From assembly GCA_000171835.1 (NCBI GenBank), contig ABHC01000011.1, forward strand, positions 62,001-126,000: DNA of 64,000 nucleotides, in the 5' to 3' direction. Source of the stretch: an alpha proteobacterium BAL199. GTDB lineage: Bacteria; Pseudomonadota; Alphaproteobacteria; Thalassobaculales; Thalassobaculaceae. Positions 36,491 to 45,496 of this stretch are shown in pieces. The translations under genes were made by a program, and so were the position numbers. Each line of letters begins with the position of its first letter. Position 1 is the stretch's first letter. The notes under the pieces were generated by a model. It was not told where the DNA came from. It saw only the letters and a list, made by a program, of their open reading frames with translations, and ran no database searches.

Positions 36491-36961
36491 TCAGTCGACG
36501 ACAATGGCGTTGCATTCGATCTCGACACCCGCGCCAAGCGGCAAGGCGGGAACGATCACTGTCGATCGCGCTGGTGGATTCTTCGGAAAGTATTCCCGAT
36601 ACGCCTCGTTCATCTTCGGAAAATCCTCGATACTGGCGAGCAGAACCATACACTTGACCGTGTTCTCAAATGAGCCGCCCGCAAGCTCCACATACTCCTT
36701 GATGTATGCGAGCGATTGACGGGCCTCCGCGCCCACACCGCCAGGCACCAACTCTGCCTTGCCGGGAACATGGCCGAGGACACCGGAGACATAGATCGTG
36801 TTGCCCGCGCGCACGACGGCTGAGTATGGCAGGCCGGGCAAGTTGTGATCCGGGTAGGCCGTTATCGCGTCTGCGTGCCCGACATTCGGCATCCCCGCAG
36901 CCGACACGAGGAGGGCCAGCGCGGATAGCGTCAGCGGTCTGGAGACGTTCGGTACTTTCAT
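36491..36961 (-). CDS. Exported RidA-family enamine/imine deaminase
   Basis: 156 residues with an N-terminal signal peptide (hydrophobic SALALLVSAA, AxA-type cleavage near HADA at residue 31), unusual because RidA proteins are normally cytosolic. The mature part has the RidA fold with NTIYVSGVLG, AEARQSLAYIKEYVE and the catalytic arginine in NPPARSTVIVPALP. RidA hydrolyses reactive enamines and imines released by amino acid metabolism. It lies 33 nt downstream of lodB and on the same strand, so it is the third gene of the lodA-lodB-ridA operon and could hydrolyse imines formed outside the cytoplasm by the oxidase. Confidence 0.85.
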   Translation of the reverse strand: MKVPNVSRPLTLSALALLVSAAGMPNVGHADAITAYPDHNLPGLPYSAVVRAGNTIYVSGVLGHVPGKAELVPGGVGAEARQSLAYIKEYVELAGGSFENTVKCMVLLASIEDFPKMNEAYREYFPKNPPARSTVIVPALPLGAGVEIECNAIVVD

Positions 36962-36994
36962 TGTTCGGCTTTTCCTTCGTGGGGTTGCGTTCGA

Positions 36995-38182
36995 TCAGGC
37001 GACCGAGCGGTCTTCGTCCACGCTCGACGCCCCAGGCTTGGCCTTCAGATTGGGCACGACGCGACGGCTCCAGAATGTGTTCTTCCTGAAGCGGACCTCT
37101 CGGCCATAGATTCCGATCTGATCCGCCAGGAAGCGCTCGACACCCGCCGTCACGCGCGCGGAATAGGCGTCGAGCGCCGCGGTCTCTCCATCCCGCGCTC
37201 GCTTTATCGCTTTAGCAGCCTCGATCCCGGTCCAAAGGGCCGTGGTCATGCCGTGTGCGGACAGCGGGTCGAACGCTGCCGCCGCATCGCCGACGGCAAT
37301 CCAGCCCGGACCGGCGGCCCGCTCCAGCCAGGTCGATCCGGCGCTGGCCAGATGCGGCGCTTGCGCTACGCCGAAGCCGCCGGTCGCGATCCACCTCGAG
37401 ATGTAGCGGCTCTCAGCGATCAGCCGTTTCCAAGCCTCGACATCCCGGGTGAGGCCGCGCGCCAGAAGATCGGGGTCCGTGTAGTAGTTGACCGCCAGGG
37501 AACCATTAGCCAGGAGGCTTGCGTACCACCAGCCATCCTGGACCGCCTCCATCACCGTGGCCGGGGTGGGGTCCACGTCCGTCTCGACCTGTTGCAGGAA
37601 CGCGACTGCGGCCACCAGCCGGTCCCGCCGATGCATCGTGGTCATTCGGCGGCCGACGAACGCGGAGCGCCCGGTCGCGTCAACCAGGACCCCGGCATCG
37701 AGTTCCTGCCCGTCGCCGGTTCGCAGTACCCACCCGCTCTGCGATCTGGCGAAATCGGCAAGCTCGGCACAGACAACCCTGCAGCCTGCCTCAGCCGCCA
37801 GATCTCTGAGATCCGCTTCGAACGCGCTTCGGTCGATTGCAGTGCCCAGGCCGCCGCGCGACGCGATTGCACTGCGCTCCAACAGTGCATCGGAGCCCCA
37901 GCTCGAGAAACTGGTTTCCATCCGGCGATGGGCCGGCTTGTCGAGGATGCCGGCCGCCCCGAGGCTCTCGAGCAGCGGCCCCGCCGCAGCCGCCAGGCTC
38001 TCGCCTGGCTTCCGCGGCGTAGCCGGCTCCGGTGCCAGCCATACGACGCTCAGGCCCTGGCGAGCCAGGGTGACGCACGCCGCCGCACCAGAGATTCCCG
38101 CGCCAGCCACGACGACCGGCTTCGCCGAAAGCCGGCTCGGGTTGGCTGCAGTCACGGCAACTGCCCCATTCGCGGCTGCCAT
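36995..38182 (-). CDS. lodB: LodB-like FAD monooxygenase (quinocofactor maturase)
   Basis: Up to 395 residues; a GTG at 38155 overlapping the lodA stop would give about 386 and is equally likely. FAD motif PVVVAGAGISGAAACVTLAR opens the protein; GESLAAAAGPLLESLG, LVDATGRSAFVGRR and IAVGDAAAAFDPLSAHGM follow the LodB/halogenase-like pattern. LodB is required for building the cysteine tryptophylquinone (CTQ) cofactor of the partner oxidase LodA in the cytoplasm before export. Overlap with lodA supports co-translation. Confidence 0.85.
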   Translation of the reverse strand: MAAANGAVAVTAANPSRLSAKPVVVAGAGISGAAACVTLARQGLSVVWLAPEPATPRKPGESLAAAAGPLLESLGAAGILDKPAHRRMETSFSSWGSDALLERSAIASRGGLGTAIDRSAFEADLRDLAAEAGCRVVCAELADFARSQSGWVLRTGDGQELDAGVLVDATGRSAFVGRRMTTMHRRDRLVAAVAFLQQVETDVDPTPATVMEAVQDGWWYASLLANGSLAVNYYTDPDLLARGLTRDVEAWKRLIAESRYISRWIATGGFGVAQAPHLASAGSTWLERAAGPGWIAVGDAAAAFDPLSAHGMTTALWTGIEAAKAIKRARDGETAALDAYSARVTAGVERFLADQIGIYGREVRFRKNTFWSRRVVPNLKAKPGASSVDEDRSVA

Positions 38183-40185
38183 TTCGTCCGGATCTCCACG
38201 TTGCCCCGGTCGACCTCGACATAGACCTCACGGGGAATGCCTTGAGGTCGTGCACCGTCCGGTGGCCCCGGCCGCTTCACCACGAAGCCCATTTCCTGCC
38301 AGATGGTGATCATGTTGGTGATGCCGTCCCAGTAGCTCGCGTTGGCGTGATACCCGATGCCGGGCACGCCCCGAGCCCACCACACCCGGTTCTCGAAGAA
38401 CTTCACGCGGGCCTCGTCAGAGAGATCGTCCCGCATCAGCTGCCTGTAGAACTCCTCAGGCAGCACATCGACCGGCAGAAGGGCGGGCCACCAGACCGGA
38501 ATCGGGAATGCGTCCTGCATCGCCACATGCTGGCAGCTGAAGGCATCCGGTTGCCATGGCAGCCCCATCCATCGCGTCAGGTCACCCGGCATCTGCGGAC
38601 CGATCGGGACGGTGTTGTCGCCCGACGGCTGGGTGGCGGCCGTGTAGTCCAGGATACGACCGACATCCTGGAGCAGCGACGTACGATCGCCACGGGCCAT
38701 CCGGAAAGGCTCAGCCGTCGGATCGGCGGACCGGCGGTAGAGCGGCGGTAGCCGCAGGTAGTAGGAAAGCTCGACACCCGGGTGGAATGCACCTCCCGAA
38801 CACGGCTCAAGCGCCGCCTCGGTCAGCGCTGCCGGCTGCATTGCCACCGGCAACTGTTCGAGCGCCTCGACACCGTCCAACGCGGCGTCGGCGAGATCGT
38901 TCACGAAATCGCCCGCCGCCCAGCGCTTCAGGAACTCGTACTGCAGCTTGGGGAACTGGAACCATTGCAGCGCGCTGCCGTCGTGATTGATCCCGTCTCC
39001 GGTCATGAGCGGGATTTTCAGATGCTCTTCCTTGTAGGCCTCGTCGCCGAGGTTATCGGGGTTCCGGAACTTGGCGAACACCGCCTGCCGAAGGGCGGCA
39101 TTCTCCGCGCTCGGATCGGCGAGCCGGGCAATGTAGTCCTCGCTCGCGAAGTTCCCGGTATCGAGCCAGGCCTCCTGCAGGTGGGCGGCCGCCGATACCC
39201 ACTCCATGAGCGCCGTTCGCCTGAATGTCGGATAGACATGCTTCCGAAAGGAGATCGGGCCGTCGGGTATCGACTGCCATCCCTGTTCCCAATGCATGCT
39301 CGCAATGACGTCGTACAACGTGCTTATCGGGGGAATCTCCGGTGCGAAGTTGGGGCCCACGCAGGCAACCCAGGCACCGTCCGCCTTCAACACCCGCCCA
39401 TCCGTCAAGGTGACGGTCGCATCGACCGGACCGTCGCACCAGTCGTCATACCAGCCGTCATTGTCCGCGAAGCTGGTGATGGGGGCGTTCTGCGGCGAAC
39501 CTGATTTGCCGTCTGATGGTACGACGATGAGACGACCGCTATCGTCAGTGCGCAACTGGCCCAGCCCGACGTCCGTGCTGTCCCAGAACCGGCCGACCAT
39601 GGCGTAGTTGCCTTGGTCGCCATCCCAATTGACCTTGCTGCCGCTGATCTCGACCGGACCTGGATCGATCACCAGCATCCGCTCCCGGTCGGCGGGGCTC
39701 GTGAAGTACCGGTTGCGCTGCTGTCCCGGCAGGCCTGGCGCCACCGCTCCATTATCCAGAGGATTGTTGAAGCCGTACCAAGCCGCCTTCGTATTGGCGA
39801 CATGCACGCGCCAGGACACCGTCGCCTCTTTCGAGGTCAGCTCGCCCACAACGCGATCCTGATCGTCGTACGCATAGATCCGGAAGCGTTGCGCTTGCTT
39901 CTTGATCCGGTCGGTTCCGTCCTTGAACCCGCCTTCCGGCTTGGGCGGCACCCCTGGCAGTTCCGGAGCGAGGAACCATTTCGGACTCCCGCCGACCCGG
40001 CAGATTCCGACCGCTGGATAGATGGCCACCCGCGCGATCTTGGCGCCCGGCGGAGCCGGCATCGCCGACGAGAAGGAAGCGATCGCCGCTTTTGCAGGCA
40101 ACGGGAACCCCAACCCCGCCAATCCGGCACCCAGGCCCAGACCTGCGAGAAAGTCGCGGCGGCGGATGTCTCTCTTGTCGTCCAT
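38152..40185 (-). CDS. lodA: LodA/GoxA-like CTQ-dependent amino acid oxidase, Tat-exported
   Basis: 677 residues; AGGAGG lies 6 nt before the ATG. A twin-arginine signal (DIRRRDFLAGLGLGAGLAGL) shows export of the folded protein. Family landmarks are IARVAIYPAVGICRVGGS near the mature N-terminus and GLPWQPDAFSCQH, where Cys551 and the aspartate four residues before it match the CTQ cysteine and catalytic aspartate of LodA. The cross-linked tryptophan is probably in RVWWARG (602-603) or VWWPALLP (565-566). Known members oxidise lysine (epsilon) or glycine with release of H2O2 and ammonia and act as antimicrobials. Substrate here is unknown. First gene of lodA-lodB-ridA. Confidence 0.88.
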   Translation of the reverse strand: MDDKRDIRRRDFLAGLGLGAGLAGLGFPLPAKAAIASFSSAMPAPPGAKIARVAIYPAVGICRVGGSPKWFLAPELPGVPPKPEGGFKDGTDRIKKQAQRFRIYAYDDQDRVVGELTSKEATVSWRVHVANTKAAWYGFNNPLDNGAVAPGLPGQQRNRYFTSPADRERMLVIDPGPVEISGSKVNWDGDQGNYAMVGRFWDSTDVGLGQLRTDDSGRLIVVPSDGKSGSPQNAPITSFADNDGWYDDWCDGPVDATVTLTDGRVLKADGAWVACVGPNFAPEIPPISTLYDVIASMHWEQGWQSIPDGPISFRKHVYPTFRRTALMEWVSAAAHLQEAWLDTGNFASEDYIARLADPSAENAALRQAVFAKFRNPDNLGDEAYKEEHLKIPLMTGDGINHDGSALQWFQFPKLQYEFLKRWAAGDFVNDLADAALDGVEALEQLPVAMQPAALTEAALEPCSGGAFHPGVELSYYLRLPPLYRRSADPTAEPFRMARGDRTSLLQDVGRILDYTAATQPSGDNTVPIGPQMPGDLTRWMGLPWQPDAFSCQHVAMQDAFPIPVWWPALLPVDVLPEEFYRQLMRDDLSDEARVKFFENRVWWARGVPGIGYHANASYWDGITNMITIWQEMGFVVKRPGPPDGARPQGIPREVYVEVDRGNVEIRTKWQPRMGQLP

Positions 40186-40870
40186 GCTGGTCCTCCTAGC
40201 TTCCGTTCACTGCTGCACGCTGGCCGATCGGAACCTGGTGCCCTGCACTGAAGCCATACCGGCCGCGAATGCGTGTCCGACCCCTCCTCCACCAGCGGCG
40301 TGCGTGGCAGTGCTGTGCAAGTTTACAGATGACGCGATTCCGTCGAGAACCCGCTGACGAGTACCAACACAGCGGGTCAACCTCTCCCCGAAGGGGGCAG
40401 CCGCCGATGCCCCGGCGCCACGCTTCAGGTCGACCGAGACGGTCGCCGACCACCGCCGACGCCACCGCTCGATGCACCCGTGAACTCGGGCATCAAGGGT
40501 CCATCCCATCTCCCCCTCCCCATGTCCGCAACCGGACGCACCGGCCTCCGAGTGTTCATTGTGAAAGAGCAAGTCGAACCCTGCCTGCCGAACGTCTGGA
40601 AAACCAGTACCGTTCGTCCAGAAATTCGGACGCTATCCTTGTGTTAAACGATTTCAGGTTGGAGACCTGGAGCGTCTTTGGCTCCAATGCGTGGAATGGT
40701 TCTATGGGATTGCAAACATTGGAGAAGTTGATACCAGCAGATGACAATCCTGATACCATCGAGGTTCACCAGAAGTGAAACGTGGCGAACACTGCCGAGA
40801 CCTGCTGCCGTAGCGGCTATGAACGGATGATCAAGCGTCGTTCAGAAGAGTGGCGGGACAGTAGGGAGCG
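40186..40870. other. Divergent intergenic region between lodA operon and AraC gene
   Basis: 685 bp with no supported gene. It must hold the lodA operon promoter (AGGAGG Shine-Dalgarno at 40,192-40,197) and that of the AraC-type gene on the other strand. GC falls in 40,590-40,780, where a small frame ends GLQTLEKLIPADDNPDTIEV; I do not regard it as a gene. Confidence 0.45.
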
Positions 40871-41660
40871 ATGACGAAACACCACGGTGCCGCAATCCCA
40901 ACGCCAAAGGACGATCCGGTTCCCCATGCCGTTTTCCGGGTCGACGGCGTGCCGACGCACGAACGCTTCGACCTGTGGCGCGAGAGCATCGCGTGTGTTT
41001 TCGAGGTCGAAGCGAACAAGACCGTACGAAGCAACGGTTTCCAAGCGGAAATCGACGCGAACATGTTCGGTTCGGTCATGCTGGCGCGCACGCAAACGCT
41101 GGAACAGCGCTGGGAGCGGTCTCCGCGGCTGATGGCCAAGGACGGGATGGATCACTACATGATCCAGCTCTACGAAAAAGGCGACATGTTGTGGGAGACC
41201 GACAGTGGGCCAATGAGTTTTCCCAAGGATGGCCTGGTGGTCTTTGACCTTGCGCAGCCGATGGTGTCGAAGACCAATAATTTTGCAAACATCTCGCTGT
41301 TCATCCCACGTCTCATGCTTGAGGATCAGCTGAAATCCGCCGGCGACCAGCATCTGCGCGTCCTCACGGGGCGCGAGCCGATGGTGCAATTGCTGCGCGA
41401 CCACATGATTTCGCTCAAGAAGCTATCGAGCCGGATAACGGCGCGCCAAGCGGTCGAGATCGCCCCGGCGACCGTGGGCTTGGCGGCAGCCTGCCTGAAC
41501 GCCGCGATCTCGCCGGACAGTCCGCATCAGGCGTCCGGGATCGTGTTCGCGCAGATCACCAAGGCACGTCGGTTTGTCGAGGCGAACATCACCAATCCCA
41601 ACCTGTCGGTCGAGGCGATCTGCATCGAGGTTGGCGTGTCCCGCTCGAAGCTCTACGAAC
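40871..41660 (+). pseudogene. AraC-family regulator truncated by IS6
   Basis: About 263 host residues remain. They contain the AraC-binding-like N-terminal domain (FRVDGVPTHERFDLWRESI, YMIQLYEKGDM) and the first helix-turn-helix of the AraC domain (NPNLSVEAICIEVGVSRSKL). The IS6 end at 41,661 removes the second helix-turn-helix and the frame runs 28 codons into the element. It is divergent from lodA and so is the probable original regulator of the oxidase operon; loss of half the DNA-binding domain likely inactivates it. Confidence 0.83.
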
Positions 41661-42466
41661 GGCACTGTCACATCTTCGTCGTCCGGGCGCACGAAGCCCA
41701 GGTTCTGATCTGGGATCACGCCGCCTCGGCAGCGGCTTGCCATTGAGCGAATGCTTCGCCGCGCAGGGTCCGAAGGGTGCTGCGAGAGATCAGATGGCGC
41801 TGGACATTGAAGGTGTTGTAGACGGCGGCGTGAGCAGAGAGGAAGCGCTGAGTTGATCCCGGTCTCTTGAAGCCGATCCACGATCGTTCCCGTCGGCGGG
41901 TAGGCTGGTGTGAATTCTCAGCGCGATTGTTCAGCCGGCCGCCGGTAGCGTGCCGATCGGCCATGCCAATCTCTCGAAGCGCGGCTCCATAGGACCGGAG
42001 CTTGTCAGTCACGATCGAGGTCGGCGCGAAGCCCTGTTTCCGCAGGAGGCTGCGCATCAGCTTCAGGGCGGCCCGCTTGTCACGTCTCGGCTGCACCAGG
42101 ACATCGAGGACCTCGCCCTCGGCATCGACAGCGCGCCATAGGTACATCGTTCGGCCGCCGATCGAGACGAACATCTCGTCCAAGTGCCAGGAGTTGCAGG
42201 GTCGCGGTCGCATCGCGCGGAGCCGCCGGGCGTAGGCCGGCCCGAAGCGCGCGACCCAGCGCCGGACCGTTTCGTAGCTGATATCGAGGCCTCGCTCCGC
42301 CAGCAGGTCCTCCACGTCCCGCAGGCTGAGGTTGAAACGCAGGTACAGCCAGACGGCGTGCTGGACGATCGATGATGGATAGTGCAATCGGGCGTATGAG
42401 ATCGGCTTCATGAGGCGACGTTACCGGCCGCGACCGGCGTCAGCCATGAGTTCGTGTGACAGCGCC
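41661..42466 (-). mobile_element. IS6-family insertion sequence, copy 2
   Basis: Ends GGCACTGTCACA (41661) and, inverted, GGCGCTGTCACA (42466) resemble the IS26-type terminus. No matching 8-bp duplications flank it. It truncates the AraC gene. Its ends and transposase differ from copy 1, so the two do not form a simple composite transposon. Confidence 0.86.
41716..42411 (-). CDS. IS6-family transposase
   Basis: 231 residues, complete. SLRDVEDLLAERGLDISYETV, catalytic Asp in WHLDEMFVSIGGR, Asp in SIVTDKLRSYGAALRE and Glu in NNRAENSHQPTRRRERSW give a full DDE set. Confidence 0.95.
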   Translation of the reverse strand: MKPISYARLHYPSSIVQHAVWLYLRFNLSLRDVEDLLAERGLDISYETVRRWVARFGPAYARRLRAMRPRPCNSWHLDEMFVSIGGRTMYLWRAVDAEGEVLDVLVQPRRDKRAALKLMRSLLRKQGFAPTSIVTDKLRSYGAALREIGMADRHATGGRLNNRAENSHQPTRRRERSWIGFKRPGSTQRFLSAHAAVYNTFNVQRHLISRSTLRTLRGEAFAQWQAAAEAA

Positions 42467-42597
42467 GTCGCTGGTCCAATTGTGACTCGAAGCCGAACCG
42501 GAACCCCGGCCCAACGCAGCTCTAGTTTACTGATATCTTGGTAACAATACGTAAATCAAAGGATTCCGGATCGGCACCGACTTACACCCTGCCGAAC

Positions 42598-45015
42598 CTA
42601 CAGCCACCCCCGATCCCTGAACGCCGTCAGATCAACGCCGGGCGGCGCATACCAGCCGGCGTCGCCGTACCGGGCGCCGAGTTCGCGGGCGACCTCCTTG
42701 TTCCCGTAGGGAATCCGCAGCGGCGTGCTCCCGACAGCCGCTAGAGGGGATGCGCGCGACGCGGGTTCCGCGGTGGCGGCGGTGCTCCGCCGCCGCCTGG
42801 GCCTCGCGGCCTGATTCGCCTCCAACCCGGCAGTGCGCTGACCACCGGCTTTTCGCCGCGGCGTCACCGACTTACGGATGCCGTGCCGGCCGCGCTGGGT
42901 CGGTTGCTCGGTGGGATCCGCGGTCGCACCGGCCGGTGTTCCTCCGCCATTGACGGCCTCGTTGGTCGCCAGGACTGCCAGCGCTGGACCGGGGTGGTGC
43001 GCGTCGGTGGGGGAAACATTAGCCTGCCTGGGGGCATGCTGCTCGAGGAAGACGCGGCAGGTCGCGCTGGACGTGGCATAGCCCGCCGGTGGCGCGATCC
43101 GCTTGCGGCGGGCGATGCTCTCGGCGAAGCGCTTCATCGCAGCTGTTGGCGGTCGGTCGGTGCGTGGTCCTACGGATCGACCGCCGAGCAGGGCAGCGCT
43201 TACTATCGGGGTGCCGCTGGTCAGGTTGCCAATGATGCGCTGCGCCACGCCGCACACCGCGTCGATCGCGTCGATCATCGCCTGCTTGCCGACTACGACA
43301 TCGTCGAGCAGGCATTCGAGCTGCGCCGTGACACCTGGGTCGACCAGCGCCGGATCCGCCTGCCTCAGCACATCGAACAGCGCGAGCCCGGTGTCGGTCG
43401 GAACGATGGCCTTGCCCTGGGCGACCAGGAATTGCTGCCGTTTCAGGCCGGCGATGATCTCTGCCCGCGTCGCCGGGGTGCCGATGCCCTTGGCCTCCCT
43501 CAGTCGGTTCCGCAGCGCCTCGTCTTCGACGAACCTCCAGGCGTTCTGCATCGCCTCGATCAACGTGCCTTCGTTGTAGCGCGGCGGTGGGCGCGTCTCC
43601 TTGTCCTCGATCGCCGCGTCGCGCAGCCGGGCGGTCTCGCCGTCGAGTATCGGCGGAAGCAGCTGGGCGTCGCCGCTCTTCTCGTCCGCGGGCTGCCATT
43701 CGGGGAACGCCGCCCTCCAGCCGAGATCGATCGGCTGACGGCCGGACGCCTTGAACGGAACCCCCCGGACATCCAACGTGGCGGTCGTCTGTCGATAGCG
43801 AAAATCCGGCATCATCGCGGCTAGGTAAGCGCGCGCCACCACGTCGAACAGCTTCTTCTCGTCGAGCGAAAGGCGTGGCCAGACCTCGCGCAGGCCGGCC
43901 ACCGTGTTGACGTTGGGGATGACCGCATGATGGCTGGCTCCCTCAAGTCCCTTATCGTGGAACGCACCGTGTGCGCCCTTGCGGATGACCGGCGGCGTCG
44001 GCACCGCAATGGTGGCGCACGACTTGCCGACTTGCAGTCCGGCGACGATCTTCGGCACGTCCGGGATCAGGCTCTCGGGCAGATAGCGGACTTCGGCGCG
44101 CGGGTAGGTGATGATCTTCTTGTTCTGGCCGTCGTAAAGCTCCTGGGCAATCTCCAGTGTCCGGGCCGCCGACCACCCGAAACGAGACGCGCAGAGCTTC
44201 TGGAGAGACGGCAGGTCATGCAGTTTGGGCGGACCCTGCCGCTTGTCCTCGACCCGGACTGCCAGTGGCCCCTCGAAGTCCCGCGCCGCGTTCAGGATGC
44301 TCTCGGCGTCGGCGCGCCTGAGGATCCGCTTCTCCGGTGCGTGTCGCATCGTGAAATCGCCGGCGGCGACCGTGGCGGTGGCGGTTATTTCGAAATAGGC
44401 GACCGGAACGAATTGGCGGATCTCCAGTTCGCGCCGGCACACGATCGCCAGCGTCGGCGTCTTCACGCGACCGACGCCGACGACGCTTCGGGCGCCCTTG
44501 CCGAGGGTCACCGTCGCCGTGCGGGTGAGGGAAAGGTTGTAGATCTGGTCTGCCTGGCGGCGGGCCACGGCGGCAGCGTACAGCCCGGCATAGTCAGCGT
44601 TCGGTCGGGCTCGGTCGAACGAATCGCGGATGGTCTGAGTATCCTGGGCGGTGAACATCACCCGCAGGACCTCTCCGCGGAAGCCGCAATGCTCGAGGAT
44701 CTCCTGACCGATCAGTTGGCCTTCGCGGTCGCAGTCGGTGGCCAGCCAGACCCGCCGGGCCGTGTGCAACGCCTCGCGGATAGCCTTGAGCTTGGCCGCC
44801 TTGTTGCCGCCGACCGCCGGCCGGGTCCCGTACAGCCCTTCAGGGCGCAGCAGGACTGACGACCAGCGTTTCCATTCGGGAACCACGTCTTCCGGCTCCT
44901 GAAGATCGAGCAGATGTCCCTCGGCCGCCAAGATGGTGCCGTATCTGCCCCCAACTGCGGCGCGCACGTCCTTGGCTTGGCTGGTCTTCTCCGTGATGAC
45001 AATTTGTTCGGCCAT
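42598..45015 (-). CDS. topB: DNA topoisomerase III (mobile-element type) with DUF5710 tail
   Basis: 805 residues. The Toprim domain shows VITEKTSQAKDV and TDCDREGQLIGQEI; the active-site tyrosine is in KKIITYPRAEVRYLPES near residue 320. Central type IA features include SVVGVGRVKTPTLAIVCRRE and GIGTPATRAEIIAGL. Residues 620-760 are a low-complexity basic linker, and the last 40 residues (RIPYGNKEVARELGARYG … GWYAPPGVDL) are a DUF5710-type domain seen on plasmid and ICE primases and relaxase-associated proteins. It relaxes and decatenates DNA by single-strand passage. Such copies are typical of conjugative elements, supporting an island origin. Confidence 0.92.
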   Translation of the reverse strand: MAEQIVITEKTSQAKDVRAAVGGRYGTILAAEGHLLDLQEPEDVVPEWKRWSSVLLRPEGLYGTRPAVGGNKAAKLKAIREALHTARRVWLATDCDREGQLIGQEILEHCGFRGEVLRVMFTAQDTQTIRDSFDRARPNADYAGLYAAAVARRQADQIYNLSLTRTATVTLGKGARSVVGVGRVKTPTLAIVCRRELEIRQFVPVAYFEITATATVAAGDFTMRHAPEKRILRRADAESILNAARDFEGPLAVRVEDKRQGPPKLHDLPSLQKLCASRFGWSAARTLEIAQELYDGQNKKIITYPRAEVRYLPESLIPDVPKIVAGLQVGKSCATIAVPTPPVIRKGAHGAFHDKGLEGASHHAVIPNVNTVAGLREVWPRLSLDEKKLFDVVARAYLAAMMPDFRYRQTTATLDVRGVPFKASGRQPIDLGWRAAFPEWQPADEKSGDAQLLPPILDGETARLRDAAIEDKETRPPPRYNEGTLIEAMQNAWRFVEDEALRNRLREAKGIGTPATRAEIIAGLKRQQFLVAQGKAIVPTDTGLALFDVLRQADPALVDPGVTAQLECLLDDVVVGKQAMIDAIDAVCGVAQRIIGNLTSGTPIVSAALLGGRSVGPRTDRPPTAAMKRFAESIARRKRIAPPAGYATSSATCRVFLEQHAPRQANVSPTDAHHPGPALAVLATNEAVNGGGTPAGATADPTEQPTQRGRHGIRKSVTPRRKAGGQRTAGLEANQAARPRRRRSTAATAEPASRASPLAAVGSTPLRIPYGNKEVARELGARYGDAGWYAPPGVDLTAFRDRGWL

Positions 45016-45257
45016 TCAGGGACTGTTCCGCAGGGGGGACACGGCATCGTGTGATTAAGAACATATAGTGAACATTCTCCATCCCCAAGGCAAGTCGAGA
45101 GTGAACGCGATCGTCACTCGCTGCGTCCGGTGCGCGACTGTGTATCGGCGTGACCGGCGGACCTCTTGTAACTGATAGATATCAATCATTTGCCGCGCCG
45201 ATCGGCGCCAGGACCCCATGCCGAATAACAAACATGGCGCTATCGTAGCGGATCCGA

Positions 45258-45455
45258 GGTCCCTGATACGTCATCGGTATTCCCTGATTCCGCGTCGAAC
45301 TTTCCCTGTTCGAAAAATTCAATTCCCTGTTCCTGCGCCTAGGGAATTCCCCGATAGTACCTTGAAAGTTCGCGTGTTTTTTAGGTTCGATCATCGCTTT
45401 GTGCGCCAGATTCAGCGAAATTCCCTGTTTTTTCCCTGTAAACAGGGAAATCCAC
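45258..45455. repeat. Dispersed TTCCCTG(T) repeat block
   Basis: TTCCCTG occurs at about 45,280, 45,302, 45,323, 45,421 and 45,432, with inverted copies CAGGGAA at 45,443 and AGGGAATTCC at 45,341; GTCCCTG at 45,260 is a variant. ATTCCCTGTTTTTTCCCTGTAAACAGGG folds into a hairpin. Spacing is irregular and intervening sequence not repeated, so it is not CRISPR. Similar TTCCCTGT runs are, from memory, scattered in other alphaproteobacterial genomes. Confidence 0.75.
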
Positions 45456-45482
45456 TCGGAGCAGGGTTCGCAGCAGACTGGT

Positions 45483-45496
45483 CTCTCCGCCAATCT
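45483..45496. other. Candidate distal attachment site: 14-bp repeat of tRNA-Ser 3' end
   Basis: CTCTCCGCCAATCT at 45,483-45,496 is identical to 12,939-12,952, which spans the acceptor 3' strand, CCA and 4 bp beyond the tRNA. A GGGTTCG resembling the T-loop core lies about 20 nt upstream in both places. If this is attR, the integrated unit would be about 32.5 kb, with the serine recombinase at its left edge. Confidence 0.5.

Noticed and set aside
40269-40778. 169-residue open frame upstream of the AraC gene
   Set aside because: Composition changes halfway, no ribosome site, no recognisable domain; treated as intergenic.
33355-42466. Composite transposon carrying lodA between two IS6 copies
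   Set aside because: The two IS6 elements have different ends and transposases and no shared target duplication.
45258-45455. Possible CRISPR array
   Set aside because: Repeats are only 7-9 bp, irregularly spaced, in both orientations, and no cas genes are near.
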